64,000 bases of DNA from Nemania diffusa (Eukaryota; Ascomycota; Sordariomycetes; Xylariales; Xylariaceae). The stretch is taken from contig JBBPUQ010000006.1 in the NCBI GenBank assembly GCA_038501195.1, forward strand, positions 2,170,001 through 2,234,000, written 5' to 3'. Positions within the stretch are counted from its first letter, which is position 1, and each line of letters starts with the position of its first letter. Of this stretch, positions 23,344 to 36,101 are shown one piece after another. Below the pieces are notes generated by a model. It was not told the DNA's origin. It saw only the letters and a program-made list of their open reading frames with translations, and did no database searches. Made by a program: the position numbers and the translations under genes.

Positions 23344-25095
23344 CTTTGGTTAACCTTCACGGTGAGCAAAAGCTCATGTTAGCTAAGCTCTGGACCAGTT
23401 GACATGTGATGTCCGGGGTCATCAGTTGGATGCGCATACAGAATCAGGATCAAAACAGCAGACGAGGAGCAAGTCGCCTGCTACTCTGACCTCCAAAGGC
23501 TCGCTGTGTCGCGTCGTCTATATTATGAACGATGTTATACTACAGTCGTAGGCATCGAAAATGAGTCCGGGTCGCGGCCAAAGAATAATTAATACGCGTG
23601 CGCGAGCCTCTCAGCAGCGGCGGCAACGACAAGTCGCTAAGCTCACTCAAAAACGGTTGGACAAATAGAAAGGGGAATTAAAAAGGAGAGAACTTGATGC
23701 ATGCATCGGGCATATGCCACCGTTTCTGAATGCCTTGCAGAAGAGACGAGCGAGCATAGGCTTGCGTGAACAGGAGCTGGTGACAACGGACGACAAGGAG
23801 GAGGAGGCGCGTCGTTACAGGAGGTCGTGAAGGGGAGAGAAATATGGCCCGGCCTTCCCAGTGCCAGAAATGAGGAAAAGGGTCAATCTGTCGAGAAAAA
23901 ACCACTGTCGCTAGGATATGCCTGCAAGTCTGAAAATGGATGCTAAGTCGCCTTGGCTAGAGGGCGATGGGAAATACCTTGGGCCTACAGAGTACTCGAG
24001 GTCTACCAGATGTCTGATAGAGGCTGGGCATGTCTACTGTGTAAGCGAAGAGGTATCGCAGAAGTCGCTAATATCCGCTCATTTTAGAAGGTACGAAGCC
24101 CCACCGCTCCAAATTGATGGAAGTGGGCCACCCGAGAGCCGACTAGCCCATCACGGGCGTCATAACTGCGTTCTCTCTGCAATCTCCTGTCACACCAAAA
24201 GGCCGCCTCTACTGCACAGTACTGTAGGCAAGCTTAGAGCTTCAGGGCCTACTATAGCTCTCTTATAGCTTGCGCGAATCCCAGCTCTGTTGACCACCGT
24301 TGTCGATGGCTCACTAACATACAGGTACCGATGCAATTCATTGCCATCGCCAACCAGCAAGAACTACCCTCCCTTCAGAAAGAAAAAAAAAATCCCAAAT
24401 AAAAAAACAACTCACGCTCGAGCAGTGGCGGTGACCACGTGTAGTGCGGTGATTGCAGCATTGATTGGTCATGAGCACTCAATAACGACAACAACAACAC
24501 ACACACTTACGCAGTACAGAAACATGAAAACAGCACGCTTGCATCAGCGGAGACGCAGGAACCGTTCGTGGCTTTGCAACCCTCACATACTTATACCTAT
24601 TACTACATTAGGCGATACTAATAGGTATGTATGATAGATCAACTACTACTGATATGCACTAGTATATACAACAATAAGCGCGGAAATTCGCCAATTAATG
24701 CGAGCAATACCTAAACTAGGTAGGTACCATTACTTGTCCTGTAACTTTGCAAGTGACGTGCATGCTCAGTGGTTATTTTCCAATCTACGTATGGTTATAA
24801 ATAAGGTAGACAGATGACAATACCTAAATCAAATGCTCGAGTGGATATTTATAGTACACCGATGCAGCAACAGCCAGCGAATTATTCTAAACAATCCACG
24901 TTTATTATTCTGTTTTTTTTTTTTGTTTTTTTTTTAAAAAAAATTTCCTTGATAATGAACCTCATGTCAAATCGGTTGCTGGTTCCTAAGAACCAGCAAG
25001 GACAACCTACCATTACATAAGGGTCATAAATTAGGCCAGTTACCTCCTCCTAAAACGCCATGAAAAGCAAAGCCATAAGACCCATCCGAAAGAAC
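23344..25095. other. Intergenic, promoter side of the large coiled-coil gene
   Basis: About 1.75 kb. It probably holds the unresolved first exon and promoter of the coiled-coil gene at its left end. A T-run followed directly by an A-run at 24912-24943 could form a hairpin. No other gene seen. Confidence 0.4.
24912..24943. repeat. Poly-T/poly-A inverted tract
   Basis: Thirteen T, one G and ten T are followed immediately by eight A. The junction is self-complementary. It may act as a nucleosome-excluding tract; otherwise it is simple low complexity. Confidence 0.6.
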
Positions 25096-25976
25096 CTAAT
25101 TCTCGCAGAAGAAGTCGAAGTCATCGACTCCAGCCACCGTAACCTTCGATAAGAATGCTGTCTGAGTCGCCGAGCTGAGGAAGCTTTTGCATCGATCTGT
25201 ATCCCTGGTTAGTTTTCACTGTTTAATCATCACTAGTAGACAGCTCAGGCGTTTATATGAGGAAGAATCGAGCAACCCTCAAGCCGAAGGGAAGTAGAAC
25301 AGCAGACAAATTAGGAGAAGGAAGTAAACAAATAAAAGAACTTAAGCTCGAGCGGCAGACAAACGATATATGCTTACTTGATTGGTCGTCACAAGCCGCC
25401 ACATCGAATTGGCCTTTGCTAGCGCCATTCGCCAGCTCTGCGCAGTCGTTTTTCTGAAAATCGCATGTCTTATCGATCGCAGTGTTGAAATCCGGCTGTC
25501 ACCCACGGTTCTACCAGTCAGACATTTCATTCCAGGCTCGGGCCAGCCAAAAAGAAGAACGGGGAAACCTACCACTGTCTCCCCGTTAATTTCGTATGGG
25601 TGCTGAGGATCTGTTGAATGCGTGATCTATGACCGCCACCAATACGTCGTCAGCGCCGGCACACCTTCACCTGTCCTTGAAGTTGTACTTACGGGTGGTG
25701 CTGCAGCACCTCCCAAATCTTCGGTAAAAGTCTGTTGGACGACGACGTCAGTGGCCCGTATCCATCATCTAGAAGCCGTACACTCCATAGATGACCATTG
25801 ACACGTACATTCAAGTTGGCAGGTCCTTCTTGGAGTATCTGCTGGTCCTGGCGTGCGAATAGGCCCGTGTTAGGGTTCCATTGAATCTGGCCAGCTAGGT
25901 CGAGCTGGCCAGCTTGGGCTCCTAAGATGAGTGCCGCTGCAACTACAGCTATAGACGTAGTTCCTATACATAACAT
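25096..25976 (-). CDS. Small secreted cysteine-containing protein
   Basis: Five exons fit on the minus strand: 25976-25809, 25731-25693 (39 nt), 25602-25573 (30 nt), 25495-25378 and 25196-25096, giving 151 residues. All junctions are GT-AG and in phase. The signal peptide (MLCIGTTSIAVVAAALILGAQA) is followed by an Ala/Gln-rich linker. A C-terminal domain starts at PDFNTAIDKTCDFQKNDC and has further cysteines in AACDDQSNRC and DFDFFCEN; mature cysteines are at 90, 97, 114, 121 and 149. The FN..ID..C..QKN.CA..AN pattern recurs in many secreted or wall-bound ascomycete proteins of unknown function. Single frames break this gene into unlinked pieces, so automatic callers may miss it. The function is unknown. 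Confidence 0.8.
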
Positions 25977-27463
25977 GGCTTTTGCTACGAATCGTGGTGG
26001 GTAGGTGAGTGCGACGGAAATCGTGATGGCGCTTCAGGTAAGGAGTTTTTCGCGGTCTGCAGTCTGATAAAGTCGCTAAACTCATACACGTGAAACTCGA
26101 CCCTACAACTGGTATTTAACTTATAAGTTCTTAGGTATCAGTGGCATAGCGTACCGATCGAAGGTTCCGCCAGCGGAGAAAATAAAATTGAGGGCGCGAG
26201 ATTGTTATTTGCAATAGAGCAAAAAGAAGGTTTATAGAATAATCGTCGACACAGCTCAAAGAAAGGGCACGGATATACAAGAAAAGCAATACATGTAAGA
26301 TACAGAATAGGTATTATTAAACAGCGTTCTTGACCCCACGCTTTGACTAGATCTAGATGAAAGCGCAACATGAATATGCAAGGAGGTAAGGAAAGAGGCG
26401 GCGGGCGCTGAAACCATTCTGAAACACAACATCACCCACTACCACCACTACGACTAGATGCTACTACCTAGGTAGGTACCGTACATACACACGCACCGCT
26501 AAGATAGTTGGAGGTAGGCAACGTTATGCGTTAGCAATTGCGAGTTGGCGGAATACAGGTTCTCAGGACTCGGCAGATAGGTACCTAAGTTGACAGAAGC
26601 CCATAGATTAAATAAGGTAGGCTTCCGGCAATCTATTCTATATATGATGGGGATTGCAATAGTATTTTTTTTAATTCCATATTATATTGTCATTCTTGAA
26701 CAACAGTAGAACTGGTTAGATATGCCTGTGCTTCGTATAACTCTTGGGTTCTTCTCACATAATATATCCGTTCGCCGATAGCAAGGCGAAGATGAATGGC
26801 GACCTAACTACTTTTATTGATGCGAGCGGCCTCTGTTAATTGCACAATCCAGATTTTAGTCTGCGACTCCATCTATCTAACAACTAACTCATCTTATAAA
26901 CCACAGTATAGCTAGACATATTCGTGTATACACGTATGCAGTGGCCAAGTGTTAGCAATAACCTCCTTGCGGCGGCTTATTTGATGTCCGCCACCGTATT
27001 GATTAGGGGACAAGGTAATCTTTGTAATATTGGTCAGATATGAATGTAAAGGGTATAGTATTAGAAGAGCTTTATACAAAGTGTTTCCTCGTGCCACTGA
27101 GAGATTTTTGTTGGTGTATTGTTGGCTATGAACCATTGTGAGCCTCGTGCTGACGTCTTTCGTGTCCATTCAGGCAAGTTCAACACACGGATACACCGGT
27201 AGGATAGCATGCCAAATTTCTTTATCATCCCCGTCTCATTCTCCATGAGGCCATACCACTCTCAACCTGTGAACAGCATCTAGTGAAGCAATACGAGGGC
27301 TTTTATTCATGAGCCAGCCTGTGAATCGCCGCCCGAAAAAAAGAAGTTGACTTATACCATGCCATGCAATTCCTTCCAACTCCAACGCCGGTTTGATAAA
27401 TCACCGCCATGGATTGCGGAATCAATGAATACGTCGCTTGTACAAACAATCTAGACGGTACGC
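25977..27463. other. Intergenic, AT-rich with TACCTAGGTA motif
   Basis: Spacer of about 1.5 kb. It includes a copy of CTACCTAGGTAGGTACCG at about 26466-26483. No coding signal seen; the small frames at 26138-27246 look random. Confidence 0.45.
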
Positions 27464-28327
27464 TTAAAAATTGGAGGCGGCGTTGGTTTGTGTCGGAGCG
27501 TGGTATGTCTCTAGGGTGCTCTGGAAAGGGCTACGAGCACTGGCTGCAGGGCCACTTGCTTCGCTCTTCTCTGCTGTCCCAGGACCACCGAAGCCTGCAC
27601 CATAACTAATGAGCTCTTCGTTCTCCTCCTGGCTGCGTTTCTTGTTGCGAAGTCGCCAGTAGAGAATACCACCAGCAGCAAGAATGATGGCGCCGCCAAC
27701 ACCAACAGTTACGCCAATAATTGTACTCCGGACCTGAGGAGTAATGCCACTGTTGCCGCTACTGGATCCACCGCTACCGGAAAGTCCAGGTGTCGATACA
27801 ACGACGGACTCGGAGCTGCCAATATGCGTCTGTCCACTGTTATCGGTGCTTGTATAAAAGACAGTCTTAGTCTGAGTGACAGGTTTCGCTGTACTGCTTG
27901 ACGTAGTGTCGTCCGTAGTCTCCGGGTTGGAGTCGTCTCCAGAAGAAGTAGTTGAGGTCGAACTGGTAGGAGTTGAGGCTGGTGGCGTGGTGATAGGACC
28001 GGTAGTAGTAGAAGGCGTAGATGCCGACGACCGAGACGATGTTGAAGTATTCACAGTCGGGGTAGGAGTGTCCGAGGTCGTAGTTTGGTCGGTAGTTGAG
28101 GTCGAGGAGGTCGAGGAGGTGGATGAAGACGATGACGACGAACTCGAAGAAGTCGGATCGCTAGAAGTCACATCTGAGCTAGGCGCCTCGGAAGAAGAGC
28201 TACTATCATCTACAGAGATGACCGAGTCCTGGCGCGCCTCCAAACCATGATGAAACCAGGTTGCTTGTGTTGCGATCAAGATGGACAACACAACCATCAA
28301 TACCTGAACCCAACGTGTTGAATACAT
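27464..28327 (-). CDS. Ser/Thr-rich single-pass surface protein, Mid2/Wsc-like layout
   Basis: Single exon, 287 residues. An N-terminal signal sequence (VLMVVLSILIATQATW) is followed by a possible Kex2 or similar site (EARQD). About 150 Ser/Thr residues form a mucin-like region expected to be heavily O-mannosylated. One transmembrane helix (starting STIIGVTVGVGGAIILAAGG) is followed by the basic stop-transfer RLRNKKR. The cytoplasmic tail is about 60 residues and holds EENEELISYG. This matches fungal wall-stress sensors and WSC/Mid2-like proteins in layout, but no WSC cysteine domain is present, so a plain glycoprotein is equally possible. The start is the ATG at 28327. Confidence 0.8.
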   Translation of the reverse strand: MYSTRWVQVLMVVLSILIATQATWFHHGLEARQDSVISVDDSSSSSEAPSSDVTSSDPTSSSSSSSSSSTSSTSSTSTTDQTTTSDTPTPTVNTSTSSRSSASTPSTTTGPITTPPASTPTSSTSTTSSGDDSNPETTDDTTSSSTAKPVTQTKTVFYTSTDNSGQTHIGSSESVVVSTPGLSGSGGSSSGNSGITPQVRSTIIGVTVGVGGAIILAAGGILYWRLRNKKRSQEENEELISYGAGFGGPGTAEKSEASGPAASARSPFQSTLETYHAPTQTNAASNF

Positions 28328-31242
28328 AATGTCGGGTCGTTGGGGCGAAAGGCGGCACCAATATGGCAGAGGCTAATGCACCTAATTTGTAAAGGATGAA
28401 CTGCCAGAGGTACCAAAGAACGGACAGGTATCCACGTGCTCTGTGTTTGTGTCCGTGGTGTTGACTCACAGCACAATAGACCCAAGAGTGATTGGTCTAT
28501 TGAATCCAGGAGAGTGAACGAGTGCGAGCGCAGAATAAATTCGCCGAACCCTGAAGAGATACGACCGCTTGCAGAAGGGGTGTAAATTCGAAGAAGAGAA
28601 GGGCAGGAAACGATTTGATGGAAACGAGCGAAATAACAGGCTTATGCCATTAGAGTGATGGATGGGGAGACAGGATAGGATGACAGACAAGAAACAGACA
28701 TCAAGGAGAGATTGGCAGGTGGTCGCATTGACCCTTCACAAAATAGGGAAGTGGATCAAGGGTCTGAGGTCCTTTGACCAGTGGGGCTGCGGCGTCGTCA
28801 CCTCGTATTTTGTCAACTGCCTGGGTACCTTAGGTACCTAGGTAGGTACCAATGTAGGTAAGTACCAGGTAGGTAACCTAGGTACCTACCTACCTAGGTG
28901 CCTAAAAATATGGCTGGCATCGCCATAACTAGGCTCATAAGCCAGTTAAAATATTTGCTCACCAAAACTGAAAACTCTGCGGGTAAGCTTGTCACCTGAA
29001 GGCAGCTGGTCCTGCAGCCACGGGGAGGCCGGTTTTAGGTCACACCGTTAGCACACCATGTAGCTTGGTTCTATCTACCTAGGTAACCTGTTCAAACAAT
29101 ATTGTGGCATGATATGCAAAAGACAAGAATGTTATCATAATGGCGAAGAGGACTAGTTAGCGTTATATCTTCCGAATATAACTAGTTGCAATTATATTCA
29201 CTATAACCATATATTGAACTAACAACTATGTACCTATCTAGGAATAATATATAGGTGTTGAGATTAGTACATAGGCCTAATCCGGTACCTAGAAATCGCT
29301 TTCCATAACCAGGTGTCAACAATCCTGGACCAGCTGTGAAGCTGAAACCTCCAAAAATTAGCATACCTATGTAGGTCATGCCTTATGTACCTAGGTCGTT
29401 TTTGACCTCCTCGGCCCCTTACCTGCACTTATTATCTAGTGGCACTTCTAGGAATCTAGGCCATACTGCCTAGGTACCGTACGCATACATGTAGGCACCT
29501 ATATTTACCTGTATTCATCAGTAATTAAATAGGAGATGCTCAGCTCAGCCCTATTATATCTGTGCAAGTACCTAATTACATATGGATATTTATCTAATTA
29601 AGTACTGTATCTGCTCGGTGATATTCAAGTGCAGTAACTGGTTTTCTAGACCAATCAAATTGTTATGCGAGACGAATATTGTTGCTTTATTGGGTGCAAG
29701 AAACCCATTACCCCACTTGTAAGTCGTGTAACTGAAAAGGCAGTTAAAGGGATCCCTAGGGAGCAGATACAGCCACGGCAGTTGGAGGCGCTTGTTAGGG
29801 ATGCACAAGCTAAGAATAGGACAGATGCATGTATACTTATATTTCTATGATCAAACTGATCAAACATTTCGCCGGCATTCAGTTGCGCAAACATGTTGTG
29901 CATCATCGGTCTTGGGTTGCCTAAAAACGATTGGATATCACTCTCCACCTCCACACGCAGGTATACATATGCGTATGTATCTAAGTCCAGATTCCTACCT
30001 AATTCAGTAGTGGCAAAAACTCAAGCTACTAAGCCAAAATCGACAATAAAAGAGACATGATCATCTGCCACAGGATTTCCATGCTGACAATGACATAACT
30101 CTACCGGCCGTAGTGCACAAACTAAGGCAAGTGTGCCACTGGGTAGGTGGGCATTTATGCACATGTAACATTCTTGAATTCTGTCAGAGTTCTGTCTACG
30201 TATGTAATGTTGCATTGTTTCCGAATACCTGCATATGTACCTCCTGTGGCACGTTGTCTAAGCCAGTACCTACCTAGGTACCTAATAGCACTGCCTCAAG
30301 GGCGCCTCCAGGGTAGGTGCCCAAACTAACCTAGGCACTACGCAGATCTAGAACCTTATCTAGATGTATTACGAAACACTCGTGAGTTGGAAAATAACTG
30401 TCTAGGTTGGTTCCATTAATCCGGCAAAAAGTAATTTTTGCTTTTTTGTATGTAAAGGGAAGCCCCCGAAATAAGGTTCTATGTCCCGGTAGGCGGGGTC
30501 ATGAGGACCATCTTCTACGAACCTACGCATTTGTAGGTATATTGTTAACAAAAGCATACACTAACCTAAACTTCCCTCTCAGAAAACCATTCCCGTTGTG
30601 TCATTGTGCTTAATATAAAGTTGTGCCGCAGATACTTACATGTATCTGATATATTGCAAGTTGGAGAAGAGATCACCTAAGAAACATAAAACCATGTGAC
30701 TCTAAACCAGCCAAGAGTAAGAGCACGCAGAATTGGGGAAAAGTAATTCTTTACGAAAATTAATGCATGTCCGATCCCTAGTCTGCACTCAGAGGCCGGA
30801 AGGCTGATGCTGTGTCAACGGCCTTGGTGTCGAACTCTTGTCCATATACGAGCATAATAGACGTGAAAGCCCATAACGAAGCCGGCCTGTAAACTCGAGA
30901 CCCCAGGATGCGACATCTCTGTGCAGTGGCAAATGCCTGTACAACCAACCGAGGAACGCCTCATATGTATCCTTCGCCATCAACATAAAAGACAAAGAAA
31001 AAAAATAATCCTACACAACATGACGACGTCTCCATCAACCATGTCAATGCATTGCGCTTGTAACGCCCACCCAGAAGCCGAGTCGTGTATGCCCCTTGGA
31101 GATCTTTCCGGGTGCCCATATCATCCCTTCCGTGTTAACAAAGGAAAGAAATGACCGTAATATGCTAATTTTCTCAGCTTCTTTTCCCGTTCCATCCACC
31201 AACGCCTCCCTGCAACCAGGTGCATCGCATCACTTACCTTTC
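28328..31242. other. Long gene-free AT-rich region
   Basis: About 2.9 kb with no supported gene. It carries the densest run of TACCTAGGTA-type motifs in the window (28822-28903) plus scattered copies at about 29470 and 30267. A frame at 29665-29850 encodes a short basic peptide without recognisable domain and is not called. Confidence 0.5.
28822..28903. repeat. Cluster of TACCTAGGTA-type palindromic motifs
   Basis: More than eight overlapping GGTACC, CCTAGG and GTAGGTA elements lie in about 80 bp, many self-complementary. Similar short copies occur at about 26466, 30267, 36940, 46530, 59304, 59745-59860 and 63553. Confidence 0.8.
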
Positions 31243-33521
31243 CTATGCCCGGGATAAGGGCCGCTGGCGGATTAGAAATGGGCTTGGCATTTCGTCCTTC
31301 TCAGGGTCCCAGACGGGAGCAGGGTCACGGGCTCTGTCTCCCACCCGCTCCTTAAGTATGCGTTTAGTACTACTATTCGCGTTGTCGACTGGGCGACCCC
31401 CCGCCCGTGCCTGCTGTAGCTCGACGAGTGTTCGACCTCTGACGTTGTTCTTCAGTGCCATCTTTGTGAGAGACGCATCAGAATCTTTCTTAGTAAGAGA
31501 GGGTTTACGCTGTAGACCATTCTCACCGATTGGAGCAGTCAGGTTAGCCGCTGACGGGATCTTGCTCAATCTTCGATTGGGAGAATTGCCTCTCTCGCGA
31601 AGAGCCCCGTTGCTAGGCTGAGGCCGTAGTTGCAAGTTTGACGCAGAGGCACTACTAGGTAGGGCTGGCATCGGCTTGTTAAGAGTTGCCGGAGTGAAAT
31701 GAGTTTGTGTCTTCAGGTGTTCAGCCGGTGTTGACTTCACGGAAGTCAGCACAGGCCGATGAGCTAATGGGTTCCTACCCATCCGAGGGCCTCGGGTCGG
31801 GGAGGGGATGATGGGGGTGTCGTCATCATCAGAATCAGGTATTTCGGGATCTGCGTCTCGAGCTTTCTTCCATCGGGCTTCGTCATTGGTGTCGTCAAAG
31901 ATGGTAGGCTGATGTGCGTGTGGAGCTTTAGTAGAATTCGCTCGCCGGGGCGATAGGGACAATGATGCAATTGCAATTGGTGATGGAGAAGCCATATCAA
32001 GATCCATTGGTGTACCGAGGTGGCGCTCGAACATGGTCTGGGCGCGCCCTAAGGGTACACGATCCTTCTTAAGGAGTGCCTCCTCGGGCTCGCCGACGGA
32101 CAAGTCGGTGATATCAGTGGTAGATGGGAACTCCCCATCAGTACTGGTGCCGGCAACGGATTGCAGATACTCAGATTTCGACAATGATGGACTGGTCTCT
32201 ATGTCCTCTACACTGCTGAATGCCATAGGTCTCTTCTGTATCTCCTCTTGGACTCGAGCTTGTACTTCGTCCTCAAAGCGTCTGTGAAGTTCTTGAAGCT
32301 CAGTCCCTACAAGTCGGTCAATCTCAAGTCGTGCTTTGACTTCCCATTCTCTTCGCACAGAAGCCTCAATCTCCTGTCGGGCTAAAGATTTGACAGCTTC
32401 GAAGTTTACCAGTTTCCTCTCCACCTCCTTCAATTTTGCATCAAGAGTTGATTCCTTCGCCAACAACTTGCTCTTCAATTCCACAGCCTCACGTTGCATT
32501 CGCATCAACCGCACGACCGGGAGATTGAGCAAGATCGTGGTGTCGGGCCTCGCATCGGGATTAACTCTCAAGCAATCTCTAATGACAGCGGTCAGCTCAG
32601 AAGAGTATATCCGAGGCAAGGTTGGAACTTTTCCCTCTTTAATCTTCTGGACTAATTGAAAGTGGGATTTGGCGTTGAATGGAGGTTCCCTTGCGCATAG
32701 CTCATACATGACGCAACCTAAAGACCAGATATCCGACTTAAGTGTATATCGCTCAGCGGCACAGATCTCGGGAGACATATAGAACGGAGTGCCAACATAT
32801 GTTGAAGCGAAATCATGCGACTGAATCATCTTAGACAACCCAAAGTCCCCAAGCTTGACCGAATTGTTCTCTCCAAGGAATACTACTGCTGGTCAGTACT
32901 TTATTTAAGCTAACACCGCTAGAAACCTTAACTCACCATTCTCAGGCTTTAAATCTCGATGCAAGATTGTCACAGCTCCAGGAGGGACCCTTGGTTTTGT
33001 CTTGGCGGTAGCCAGTACATTGTTACCTACCTCAGGAGGATCCACACCATAATGACATCGGTACAGAGCTGTGATAAGCTGGGAAAATACAATCCATACA
33101 AACTCCTCCTCGGCGTACTTGTCCGCACGCGCAAGGTCTCGAATGACGCGGCCCAAGTCTCCATTACCGCAATACTCCATATATAGATGAAGGTCTTGAG
33201 TCTGCTTAAGGTGTTCCCGATGAAAGTACCCTACAATATTGGGATGTCGGAGCGAAGAGAGGATCTGGAACTCGGTGTGTAGCTGCTCCCTCTCTTTCTG
33301 GGACATCTTCAGGTAGCTGATTTCCTTTCGACATAGAATCATGCCATCGACCTTTCGTTTGACTTTTCGAATTACACCGAACGAACCATGGCCTTGAGAC
33401 ACCGATGTAAGTTAGCAGCTAGCACCCAGCCGATTGTATCAGAACAATATGGAGGAGGCGGATAAAGACAAATATGCATACCGATCTTCTCCAGTACTTC
33501 ATACTTGTCGGATTCTGTCAT
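31243..33521 (-). CDS. nimA: NIMA-family serine/threonine protein kinase
   Basis: Three exons (33521-33482, 33392-32937, 32888-31243) give 713 residues. The N-terminal kinase domain starts almost at once (TESDKYEVLEKIGHGSFGVI); the glycine loop is residues 14-19, HRDLKPEN at 158-165 and DFG at 180-182, followed by GTPFYMSPE. An insertion before HRD (about 25 residues, from GVDPPEVGNN) is typical of fungal NIMA. After the kinase domain a coiled coil (about residues 335-430, LKSKLLAKESTLDAKLKEVE) is followed by a disordered basic tail with Ser/Thr-Pro sites and ends LIRQRPLSRA. NIMA drives entry into mitosis together with CDK1, and coiled coil plus tail control dimerisation and turnover. The stop codon is followed 5 nt later by a GTAAGT, so a 3' UTR intron or alternative C-terminus is possible. 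Confidence 0.93.
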
Positions 33522-34227
33522 GTCGAATCGAATTGAAGAGACAGCAACTTTCCACCAGTGCTTGTAGTACTAGGCCATAAGACAAAGGAACAGGGTGCGC
33601 AAAGAAGGTTCAGTCTAAATAGAGTTCAAATATTGTGTTGGGTATCTGAACCGTACGCGTCAAAACATGCAATGCAGAGAAGAAAAGTATGTGCGAGTTA
33701 AGGTTTGGTGATTTACAGATGTTTTTGTTTGTGTATGCACACTACAAGTTCTCCGTCAGTGGTGCTAGCAGCATCTCTTGGTTTAGGTCGGTACCTAGTG
33801 AATCAATAAATCGGTAGGCACGACAACCGTCGCATGGGACTTGTGGGTCTGCGCTTGTACATATGTCTGTACCTTATTGTTGTTCTATTCTCTGAGTGGT
33901 CCAAGCGTTAGTTTCAATGCAAATCAAGCCTTACCTATTTGGATGCTAGATTAGGTACCTACCTGCTATTGGGATACCATGTCTTGTCATTGGCCTTCTC
34001 TGTCGCCACTCTGCTCACTATCGGGTATGTACATATAGCTACATACATCACCCTGGCTCTCTATTACTCAGATAGTAGATTATCTCGTTTGGCTATGCTC
34101 TCAGTAACCCATTAATACCTACCCTCGTGACAGTTCACTTTTAATCATCAAGTTTCTATTTTGGTAGTATTTAGAGCACTAGTGTAGCTCAGTTCTATCA
34201 AACGTGTCTAAATCCGCGTATCCTAAG
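33522..34227. other. Divergent promoter region
   Basis: About 700 bp between the starts of the kinase and the ankyrin-BTB gene, which are transcribed away from each other. A few GTACCTA motifs near 33955 are seen; no TATA box stands out. Confidence 0.45.
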
Positions 34228-36101
34228 ATGGTCCTCCGTAAGCACCAGTTGGAAGCAAAGCTCAAACATGATCTGGAGCTTGTCCAAAGTGGCGTATTGA
34301 GGGAGGAGAATCCTCTTGATTCGAGCAAGGAATTTAATGAACTCCTAGAGGCCTGTCGAAGAGGAGATTTAAAGCGGACGCAGGAACTCATATCGGCCGG
34401 TGTTAATCTGAACGGGAAGGACAAATTTGATTATACTCCTCTAATCCTAGTAAGCCTGCGTTCGAGGAGATCTCAGTGCCATTCAACAATTTACATCACG
34501 TCGGAATTGGCTGACCTGGGCGACAGGCGAGCTTATGTGGCCATTACACACTAGTGGAATTATTACTCGAATCTGGCGCATTAGCAGAACGTGACACCTT
34601 CCAAGGCGAGAGATGCATATACAATGCCCTGAACAACAAAATTCGAAACCTGCTCTTGAGGTATGACTATTCAAAGTCTACCGATCCGTTGCAGCCGTGG
34701 GCTGCCCATATCACCTCATTGTTTGCAAGACGGGTGCCAAAAACTTCAGATATCACCCTAATGGAGGGCGCCGAGATATTCGAACTTCACAAGTTCATCC
34801 TTTCTGCCCGATCACCATACTTCGAAAACAAACTAAGAGAAGCCCCGGAAACAGCTACTTGGAAGCTTCCTCTATCGAAGCCAGTCGAATCTTTTCGAAT
34901 TGTGCTTCGCTATCTGTATCTCGGTGACGTTCCAAGGGAGATAGTCGGCCCTCGTAGCAACCATACGGAGGAGGAAGTACTTACCGGCATCGACAAGATT
35001 AGCAGGCAATTAGAGATACCCAAGCTGTGGGAGACCATTTTGTCTGAGCAAGATCGACGGCTCGTGAGACAACGTCACCAGGATGAAGTCAATCGAGCTC
35101 ATCAGCAAGTCAATGACTTCTTCAAACAAGAGGTGATTGGCCATAAAATGATTGTCGACACACGGCAAGTATCCGAGATGAAATGGGTGCCCGGTAATTC
35201 AACATTCGCAGATTGTCTGCTACGGGCAGATGAAGGAGTAGGTGTAAATACACACCAGGAAGAGGAACAAGAATTGAATCCTATATTGGGGCTACCAAAC
35301 GCCACCTCTAAACACGAAAAAGCACATCTCTATCCGGTACACAAGGCCATGCTTATTCGGAGCCCATACTTCGAAACCATGTTTTCGAGTGGGTTTATGG
35401 AAGCTCAAGAGTCCCAACATCTTCACATCATCAAAGTCGATTGCTCGCCGAGGGTTCTGGAGATCATACTTGGATTCCTTTACACGGAGCAAGTAGAATG
35501 CCCCCTAGAGCTCGCACTCGATCTACTCTACGCATCGGACATGCTCCTACTCGATAAGCTGAAAAGCAAAGCCGCGGTGTTAATCAGTTCGCTTGGCAGT
35601 GGGAACAATAACTTATTGATTGATCGGACACACGGAGGTGATGACGAGGGTGACATCGAAATCGAACCTATTAACGTGTATGATGTGATCCACGCAGCTT
35701 GGGAGTTGCGGGTTCAACGTCTTGAGACGTTCGCAGCCCGATACCTAGCTTATCGACTGGAAGATTATATCGACGAGAAAGAATTCGCCGAGCTGATACA
35801 AGAAAGCGCGACGAGGGTCAAAAACAGAGAAGAGACAGATACAATTGAATTACTTGACGACATTCGATACTACCTCGATGAACGGTTCAAACTGAGATTC
35901 GAAGGTGGTGGGATCAACGAGATGCTAGATGAAGGCGTCGAAATCGACGCTGCCGCCGCCGAGGAAGCGGTGGTCAGCGGTGGCATTAGAACACTTGATG
36001 GGGCGCTTGTGGAAGACGAGTTCGAATCAGATACGATCAACTATGGAGTGTTGTTGCAAAAGATCGACATGGTGCTGGAAAACCTCAAATTAGACGCATA
36101 G
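34228..36101 (+). CDS. Ankyrin-repeat and double BTB/POZ domain protein
   Basis: Two exons (34228-34449 and 34527-36101) join in phase 0 across a 77-nt intron and give 598 residues. The intron splits an ankyrin repeat: YTPLIL then ASLCGHYTLVELLLESGA. Ankyrin repeats occupy about residues 28-100. A first BTB domain at about 148-215 contains DITLMEGAEIFELHKFILSA, and a second at about 300-400 contains HLYPVHKAMLIRSPYFETMF. The C-terminal helical part ends in KIDMVLENLK. The order Ank-BTB-BTB matches the ABTB1/Btb3 group, substrate adaptors for Cullin-3 ubiquitin ligases; that role here is inferred from family. The ATG at 34228 is used; the frame stays open upstream to a GTG at 34204. Confidence 0.9.

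Noticed and set aside
28822..30300. CRISPR-like array or transposon ends from the repeated TACCTAGGTA motifs
   Set aside because: Copies are irregularly spaced, self-overlapping and lack unique spacers or target-site duplications; the genome is eukaryotic.
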